A stretch of 64,000 nucleotides of DNA from Hermodice carunculata. Taxonomy: Eukaryota; Annelida; Polychaeta; Eunicida; Amphinomidae. The notes under the pieces are model-generated. The model was given only the letters and a program-made list of their open reading frames with translations. It had not been told where the DNA came from and made no database searches. Made by a program: the position numbers and the translations under genes. Positions 56,760-64,000 of this stretch are shown piece by piece. The stretch's first letter is position 1, and every line of letters begins with the position of its first letter. The stretch is taken from contig OZ026620.1 in the NCBI GenBank assembly GCA_964020975.1, positions 79,616,579 to 79,680,578 of the forward strand, read 5' to 3'.

Positions 56760-58860
56760 AACAAGAGGGCTGTGTGAACAGCCCGTGCCTCAGCTGATCT
56801 TGACATTCATCACACTTGCAGATCTATGAACTTGGGAAAGGATCAAGGACACCATGTTCTGAGTAAGTCTGAACTTTATACAAGAACACTTACATGTGCA
56901 ACATCAAAGTTCAAGTAGTTCTCAAGTTATAATGAAGAGTAAAATTCATGTATGTTTCACTGTGACCCCACAAACGAGGTCAAGGTCATTCATGTACTGT
57001 CTCAGCATGACCTTCATGCAGAATAATTAACATGTGTAGCTAACTCAAAACAGATCTCAAGTTATCTAGTAAACAGTAAATTTCGTGTCAGTTGTCCTGT
57101 GAATTAGCATTAGGATGCCCATTTACTTGCATAGTCATCAATAGGAAAGCTGCATTGAACGATAAGTACCCGAATTGAAAATCCTTGAAAATTAGAAATC
57201 CAAAGCAGTGCCACCTAGTAAACAACTGTATGACCCTTCCACAACATTTCCATCACATTTCAGCTTAATCTGAGGGACGGTTCTGAGAACAAGTGAAAAA
57301 TAGCAAACCATACAAAAAATTCATCAAAAAATTGCAGCGCCACCTGGTGAACAAATTGGGAACTAGGTGTCTCTGGGAGTGTCTATGTACGATATCAAAG
57401 CAATTGGGTGAGCTTTTTCAGAGGAGAAGAATTTTGAAGGTTTGCCCCAAAAAAGAACATAAAAATTCTTTAAAAAATCCAAAAATCAATAGACCATGAC
57501 CATTTAAACTCACTTGATAGAGATCCACCCAAGGCATATCCCCACCAAGTTTGAAGTAAATCTGGTCGATATTATTAAAGTTATGACCATTACAAGAAAT
57601 TCCCATGTTAAACTTTCCTAGTAAAACTTTTGTAGAGATTTTTGAAAAAAAATCATAAAAAAATTCCAAAATTCATTGGAACAAACCTGGTAGACACCTA
57701 ACCAAGGTAAACTGCCACCAAGTTTGAAGTAAATCTGGATGACGGTTTTGGAGAAGATGTCGAAAATGTAAATTAGCATTAGAATGCCCATTGACTAACA
57801 TGGTAATCAATAGGAAAAGTGCATTTACCGCAATGGAGCAGAATTGAAAAAATCATTAAAAATCAGAAATCTGCAGCACTCCCACATAGTGAACAACTTT
57901 GTTTGGCCCTTCCATAAGGAACATATCAACCACGTGTCAGCTTAATCTGAGAGACGGTTCTGGAGAAGAAGTCGAAAATAGTTATAACACACAAAAATTC
58001 ATAAAAAATTAGAAAAAAACTGCAGCGCCACCTGGTGAACAAATTAACAACAAGGAGTCCCTAGATGTCTTCCTGTGTGATATCAAAGCAATTGGGTAAG
58101 CAGTTTCGGAGAAGATTTTTTAAGATTGGTCAAAAAAAAGAACAAAAAAATTCATTAAAAATCCAAAAATCACTGGACCATGACCATTTGAATAAAACTG
58201 GTAGAAACCCACCCAAGGTACATTGCCACCAAGTTTGAAGTTAATCTGGATGACGGTTTTGGAGAAGAAGTCGAGAATATGAATTAGCATTAGAATGCCC
58301 ATTGACTTCCATAGTAATCAATAGGAAAGCTGCATTGACCGACAAGTACCCGAATTGAAAAAATCGTTAAAAGTCAGGAATCCGCAGCATTCCCACATAG
58401 TGAACAACTTTGTTTGACCCTACTACAAGGAACATATCCACTATGTTTCAGCTTAATCTGAGTGACGGTTCTGGAGAAGAAGTCAAAAATAGCTATAACA
58501 CACAAAATTTCATAAAAACTTAGGAAAAAATTGCAGCGCCACCTGGTGAAAAATTAAGAACTAGGAGTCCCAGAGAGTGTTCCTGTGTGATATCAGAGCA
58601 ATTGGGTGAGCGGTTTCGGAGAAGAAGATTTTTTAAGATTTACCCAAAAAAGAACAAAAAAATTCATTAAAAATCCAAAAATCACTGGACCATGACCATT
58701 TGTTTCAAACTTGGTAGAGACCCACCCAAGGCACATCTCCACCAAGTTTGAAGTGAATCTGGCAGACGGTTTTTGAGAAGAAGTCGAAAATGTGAATTGT
58801 GGACGACGGACGGACGACGGACCCTCAAAAAACCTCAGCTGACTGACAAGTCAGCTGAGG
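56760..58860 (+). mobile_element. Family-1 inverted-repeat element, unit B insertion 2
   Basis: Same ends as the 51,291 copy. The 3' end has a perfect 12-bp hairpin: CCTCAGCTGACT, loop GACA, AGTCAGCTGAGG. It is 2.1 kb because its core holds about three tandem units of 500-550 bp, each with AGTCGAAAA(T/C), a CTGCATT(G/T)ACC block and a GCAGCGCCACCTGGTG site (57,335; 58,021; 58,533). A GGACGACGGACGG run precedes the 3' end. Unit A has the empty site in an A-rich stretch at about 35,229-35,240. It is non-coding. Confidence 0.88.
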
Positions 58861-61842
58861 TAAAAACAAAAAATAAATAAATAAATAAATAAATTAAATA
58901 AATAAAAACAAAAAGAGGATGAAAGAAATGTTATGAGTTTGATTGTTTTTTTCATGCATAATTTTTGTAACCATGCATAGATGCATACTAGTCATTCATT
59001 TAGTAACACCTTTATTTATTTATACATCTATCTATTCATTTTTTTTTTTTTTTTGGGCTATCATCACACAGAGCTTGTAACAGTGAAACCCAAAATAAAG
59101 GGAAGTTTTTGCTGGTCCTTGGTTAAGTGTGCCTGCAGTCAACTAAGCTCAAGTCTCCTGATATGTATTTTTTAGCCTGATCTGATGCTATTTTGTAGCA
59201 TATTATATAATGAGAAGGTATGAGTGACCAATGCACATGAACCAGCCAATGAGTTTCAAGTGTCAACAGTCACAATGCAGTCAATACCTTGCTATATGTC
59301 CACTTTTTTTGTGAGAGTTTATGTACACAAGTCTGCAGAGACAGAAACAAACTTAGAAAGGATTCACTCTTCAAATTCCAGGCAATTAGCCAGGCTGGGT
59401 GGGTGGGTGGGTATCACATGCTTGGTGGTGGCATGTGGCTTGTGCCTTCCCAAACTTACTCTTGGTTAGGGTACTTTTTCATCAAAAAAGTTAAATTGCT
59501 AACCAAACATTTTCTTACAAATGTGAGAAAAATGACCTCAAAATGTGCAAAATGGCCTCTTTAAGCAAATACTAACCTTCATGAGGAAATATTATCATTG
59601 GTGGGCCATCTTACAGAAAAGTGTTTTCTGTTTTAGACAATTTTGAGCAAAATATAGGCCCAATGATGAAGTAGCACTCTGGAACAGCATATACCTGTTA
59701 TGGTCACTTAATTATAAGGGAACCCCGACCCGCAGGTTATTGGCTACACAGAAGCTAAACATAAGTGTAGACTTCACTGGAGTATGGTGCTTTTTTCTGC
59801 TCCAAAAGAAGGATGTACCCCTATGAGCTCCACTGAAGTACAGGGTGCACATCAGTCATCAATTATTTTGTCTTGCTTCAGAAGTGGTTAGGCTGCATTA
59901 TGACATAGCTCTTGAGAAATGTATGGTCCATATAAAACATAGTGCTTTTTCAGCTTTTTGGAAGCCAACGTTCTATTGGGTTTTAGGCTCTAGTATGAGC
60001 CTTACAGGCTTCAACATTGTGGAGACCCCTTGGATTTCATAGATCTGTTTTCTGAAGCTGAACCTATAGCTCATCCTGAGTTTCCTTATAAATGTGAGAA
60101 GCTTTATAGGCTCCAAGGGAGGCATCCCTAGTTTGCAAACTGGAAAAAAAAAAGGGAGGGGGAGGGTTCAAACTCATCTCAATTATTCTGCCAAATACAG
60201 GTACAATATAAACTTGAACATGTCCCTCCCAAATGAGTTTTTGTCATGACTCAATTACAAGTTTACATTGTACATTTTACAATACCAGGCTTTGAGGGGC
60301 CAGGTCACCAAATTATAGCATCCTTGCTTTAGTCTTAAGTTTTATAGAAAAGTGAAAAATAAGTGTATAAACTGTATAACGAATAAAATATTTGTGTCAT
60401 TTCCCAACATACCTTAGCTCCAATGGTAGCTTATAATATCTAGCCATTCAACTTCTACAAAAGAGCAATGAAGCTTAAGTACCACAACCTTATATGGTTT
60501 TGTTAACAGTCTGTAGTGATGTCCAAAACAGTTCAAGCAATTATGGTAGTGACTTCGATTGTACTGATATATCAAATCTGTTGATGAAAAATTTTTATGA
60601 ATATGTTCAAATGTGTGTCACACTACCCCTACAGCAATGGAACATCTGCTCTTAAATGTTTTTTTCATGTTGACAGCTCCCAAAGTAACGCAAGGTTTGA
60701 AGAATAGGTAGCTAAAACTGGGTTGAAAAAAGATAATTGAACATTGATTCATGAACAGTTACCTTATAATCTAGCACAGTAAAAGCACACCAGTGACATT
60801 TATCCTGTTACCCAAAGCTATTTGAAGCAAGTGTTACATAAAATTGTTGAAAGTTGACAAAATGTGTAGTGATAAATAATCATGATAATGATGTTAACTG
60901 TCCATAGTGATGTCCGAAACATGTACAACTGTGTCTTACCTCATATTATCAACTGTTTCTTTGATCTTTTTTGGTGATTGCTGATGCAGCTCCCCTTGCA
61001 TGATGGTTTGTTTATGAATTATCTGTTTCTAATATGAAAGGTTTCTAACATGTCTTTGGGATATAGCCCCATTTTGGACATCACCCTTGTTTCGGACATC
61101 ACCAACATTAAATGAAATTTGATTTTTCTTGTTCCTTGCTATTCAACAAAGTTTGGCCATCCATTTGACACATCATGTTTATTAGTTGAAGCCAAACAGT
61201 AAACTTTCATCTTTCGTACAATCACGCCAGTTTATGTTCAGTAGTTTCGGACATCACCCAAATGTTAATGGAAAATAGTTACCACAGCTTTCTCTGATTT
61301 CATGTCCTCATAGGAGCTGCCAATATATTGGGACTCTGTCAGAAACAAATGAGTACCAGTGAAAGTTACTTATAACTATAACTTCATGGCATCACCTTTT
61401 ATTTGGGGGTTGTGAAATCAAGTTGTAGTTAACATATGTACACAAAAAAACAAAAAAAATGCTACCCCCCCCTTATCTTACTCTTGAAAAATGCAGTTGT
61501 GTACATGGTACATTGTGTACATAGTGCATATATGTACAAAAAAGTCTGTCCCCTCCCCTCTACTTTACTCTTGACTCTTGAAATAAAGGCAACTATGCCA
61601 ATGCAAGTTCCACTCCTCTTCTGTCAACATACATCACTACCGCAAACATAAAATAATCATCTTTCATCACCAGATAGTTCACAAATCCATGTTGTTATCC
61701 AAGATATTTATGCAAAATTTGAAAAATAAAAATTCATCATATGAAACAAAATATTTTATATTGCAAAATTGGTTCTCATGAGTGTCTACCGTAATTCAGT
61801 TAATAACAGGTATTAAATATTGTTTTTTTTATTTTCTTGCAG
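58861..61842 (+). other. Non-coding part of unit B, probably intron or upstream DNA of the terminal exon
   Basis: Matches 35,241-38,093. It contains a (TAAA)n run at 58,870-58,905 and the recurring GTTTCGGACATCACC motif (61,089; 61,245; inverted at 60,516 and 60,907). No open frame is shared between the copies. Confidence 0.5.
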
Positions 61843-62278
61843 AATGGAGGCTCAGGAGAAAGCACAGCTGCAGATTGCAGACATCTTGGCAAAGTTGGGA
61901 TCAGACACATTTGCAAATGCTGGTTTCGTCAGTGTTGAACAGATTGTGAAAAGCCACAAAACTCCATGGAGTGTTGTTAACAACATAATATGTGGAATAT
62001 TGTGCAGCACATTTCAAGTGATTGACCAAGCACTGCGGTCTTCCTTTGAAGAAGTCAGAAAGCACAGCACTGTGCTGAACAAAAAAAAGACAACCCATGA
62101 CAAGATAGAGGCTTTCATGTGTAGTCCATTCCAACTGCTGGAAGGGAACAGAAAAAGGGCCTGTCTTAACCAAGGTACAGAAGAATCCCAAGTGCAGGAT
62201 GAATCTTCAGGGCCTTTGAAAATGACTAAATTTGACCTCTTTCAAAGTGCAACACTGATGCTACCATTGCTGGTGTGA
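61843..62278 (+). CDS. Terminal exon of an unrecognised gene, unit B
   Basis: Counterpart of 38,094-38,529 with the same phase and stop. The acceptor is TTATTTTCTTGCAG. The first full codon here is ATG (CTG in unit A), so a separate start inside this exon is possible but not required. The 144-residue reading includes SVEQIVKSHKTPWSVVNNII and ends KFDLFQSATLMLPLLV. It is about 91 percent identical to A in protein. A plausible AATAAA lies at about 62,334-62,339. The family is unknown. Confidence 0.6.
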
Positions 62279-62309
62279 TTTTTGTGCCAAAACATGTATG
62301 GAGTTTTTT

Positions 62310-62560
62310 TTTAAACATGTGATATAAACCTGAATAAACATATATATGGACATTACATGGGCTGTTTGTTCACAACATGTGATATAAACCTGAACAAATG
62401 GGCAGTCACAGTGGAACATGCTGTAGCATTTTAAATTAAGTTTGTTGTCTTTTTTCCTGACATATATATGGACTGTTTTTCATGACATGTGATACAAACC
62501 TGAACAAATGGACAGTCACAGTGGAACATGCTGTAGCATTATAAATTAACTTTTTTTTTC
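62310..62560 (+). repeat. Tandem repeat after the terminal exon, unit B
   Basis: The same diverged units as at 38,560-38,815, with ATGTGATA(T/C)AAACCTGAA and GGACAGTCACAGTGGAACAT. Confidence 0.7.
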
Positions 62561-63625
62561 TTTCTAATGATTCTTTGCAAGTTAACTAGGCAATATTTCT
62601 TGCACTGATGTCCTGAACCCTGAACAAAGGACAGTCACAGATAGGGGACTTGGTAAAATTTAAACATACATCTGTTTGCAATATTTTTAATTGTAATGTA
62701 ACATTTTAAAGATAAATATGCAATGTTTTTTTATTATGAACAGTCACCATAGTGCATGTGATATGTCTTTTACTCACTGAGTATTATGTAGAATACGTAT
62801 TAAATGGAGATCTTGTACAGTTTTTTTAAATAGAACTCTTTTAAAGTGTGAACTTTGTATGTTGTTCCTCATTCACTTAATGTGGTGATTTGTCATGGAA
62901 GTGTTTACTTTAACATGTCTGGAATGTTAAAAAGTTGATATTTTTTAATATAATTTTTTCAAAATTATAATATCAAATTTAAATTCTATAATATTAGACA
63001 AATTTATCACAAGACAATTTCCAAAGCTGATTACATGTAACATTTATACACTTCATGTCAAATGACACATCTTTACTCTCCCCCCTCCCCCCCCCCCCCC
63101 CACCTCCTTTATGACATGATATCTTACCGAATATAACACCCTAGCACCATCCTTGGTCACACTTTTTTATATGCAGAAGTCTGGATATTTTGGCCAATAT
63201 CTGAGATTTTAATTTTGCAATATCTTCAAACGTTTTGCACATAAAACGATAATTCTAAAAGTATTTTTATTTACCTAATAAAGTAATATCCAAAAGTATT
63301 TTTATTTACCTAATAAAGTAATATTCAAAATCAAATTTTGAAATTTTTGTGCATGTACCCACATCAGATTGGATTTAACTGCAAAGTCAGAGACTTGGAA
63401 ACAATGCAAGATATTATTTCTGTGAATAACGCTCCACTATACTACATCCCGCATGCAATCAATGACGCACCAAAACTGCATGCCAAGCAATATTTGTATC
63501 CGGTTTTACAGCCCCATGGACAAGGGGAACATATTGAGAAAAGGTATCTCGACTATCCTTAAGTTTGACATGTCCATGGATGGATAGGAATCGGTTGGTG
63601 TTTTCATCCAGCCTTGTCTCAGTTG

Positions 63626-63633
63626 TGACGTCA
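63626..63633. promoter_or_regulatory. CRE palindrome TGACGTCA, unit B
   Basis: The exact counterpart of 39,873-39,880, within a block of very high similarity to unit A. Its preservation in both copies is consistent with, but does not show, function. Confidence 0.3.
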
Positions 63634-64000
63634 CTGCAAGTCCGAAAACTATCATGAAGTTTCGTTATTGTTTTCTATTTTCGGCTTAGCCTGAGCAGAC
63701 GCAAGACTTGTCAATGTTGTCAACGTGTTGATAAAACAGGTTGTCACTGACACAGTTGTGTCAAGTGGCTTTTCCTCACTCTCAGGCAAAAAATTCCAAA
63801 CCCAACTTGCTGAGAGGTGTTTTGTGCGCATACTTACAAGCAGTTCGTTTGCATTCCTGTTCAGAACAGTCAGTGTCACGCGCTTTCATTCAGCTACTTT
63901 GATCATGTTTTGATCAGAGGATGATACATGTTTGTGTTGGCTTTGCATATAACTACAAGAGAGCCATCTGTCGGCAATTAACAGGGTAGCGGTAAACGCC

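Larger units (their letters stand above)
50375..64000 (+). repeat. Segmental duplication, unit B (runs off the window)
   Basis: Direct copy of unit A, at least 13.6 kb. The greater length is due mainly to two family-1 insertions (51,291-52,453 and 56,760-58,860) and about 110 extra bases near 60,955-61,065. The last base matches position 40,247 of unit A, so the homology very probably continues beyond the window. Confidence 0.9.

Noticed and set aside
1-64000. LTR retrotransposons, retroviruses or other capsid- or envelope-bearing elements
   Set aside because: I saw no paired long terminal repeats and no gag, protease, integrase or envelope signatures. All polymerase fragments fit non-LTR elements.

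Overview
This is a eukaryotic, AT-rich, intron-bearing and very repeat-rich window, most likely from a lophotrochozoan and probably a marine (bivalve-like) mollusc. The organism call is an inference. It rests on several non-autonomous elements that begin AACAAG(AGG), carry subterminal inverted repeats and internal tandem blocks, and resemble elements common in mollusc genomes. It also rests on many decayed non-LTR retrotransposons, long (TAA)n and (TA)n arrays, and canonical GT-AG exons of animal-type domains. Nothing prokaryotic is present.

Layout. (1) 1.7-8.8 kb, plus strand: the 3' five exons (including a 20-nt microexon) of a coiled-coil plus fibronectin type III gene; its 5' part lies left of the window or was not recognised. 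(2) 9-12.7 kb: mostly unassigned DNA. (3) 12.7-20.6 kb: nested transposable elements: a LINE split by a 1.7-kb inverted-repeat-bounded element, a short MITE, a truncated element, and a second LINE that contains a hAT transposase fragment. (4) 20.6-23.9 kb: gene-free, with degenerate minisatellites. (5) 23.9-28.4 kb: a minus-strand LINE. (6) 28.4-40.2 kb: unit A of a large direct duplication, holding an intact ankyrin-SOCS-box (ASB-like) gene on the minus strand, a pogo/Tigger-like MITE and a terminal exon of an unrecognised gene on the plus strand. (7) 40.2-46.6 kb: a spacer of dispersed repeats, foldback elements and two abutting, oppositely oriented 5'-truncated LINEs. (8) 46.6-50.4 kb: a second minus-strand LINE, split by another element. 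(9) 50.4-64.0 kb: unit B of the duplication, with the same gene order, running off the right edge.

The host genes number about five: one FN3/coiled-coil gene, two ASB paralogs and two copies of the unknown terminal exon. Both ASB open reading frames are intact. By eye their ankyrin half differs mainly by amino-acid replacements while the SOCS box is almost unchanged, suggesting that target recognition is diverging while ubiquitin-ligase docking is kept. The most interesting non-genic signal is a group of three element families sharing one architecture (AACAAG start, about 10-bp subterminal inverted repeat, tandem core, 3' hairpin). The duplication supplies occupied/empty-site pairs for three insertions, and some copies carry CTCF-like sites.
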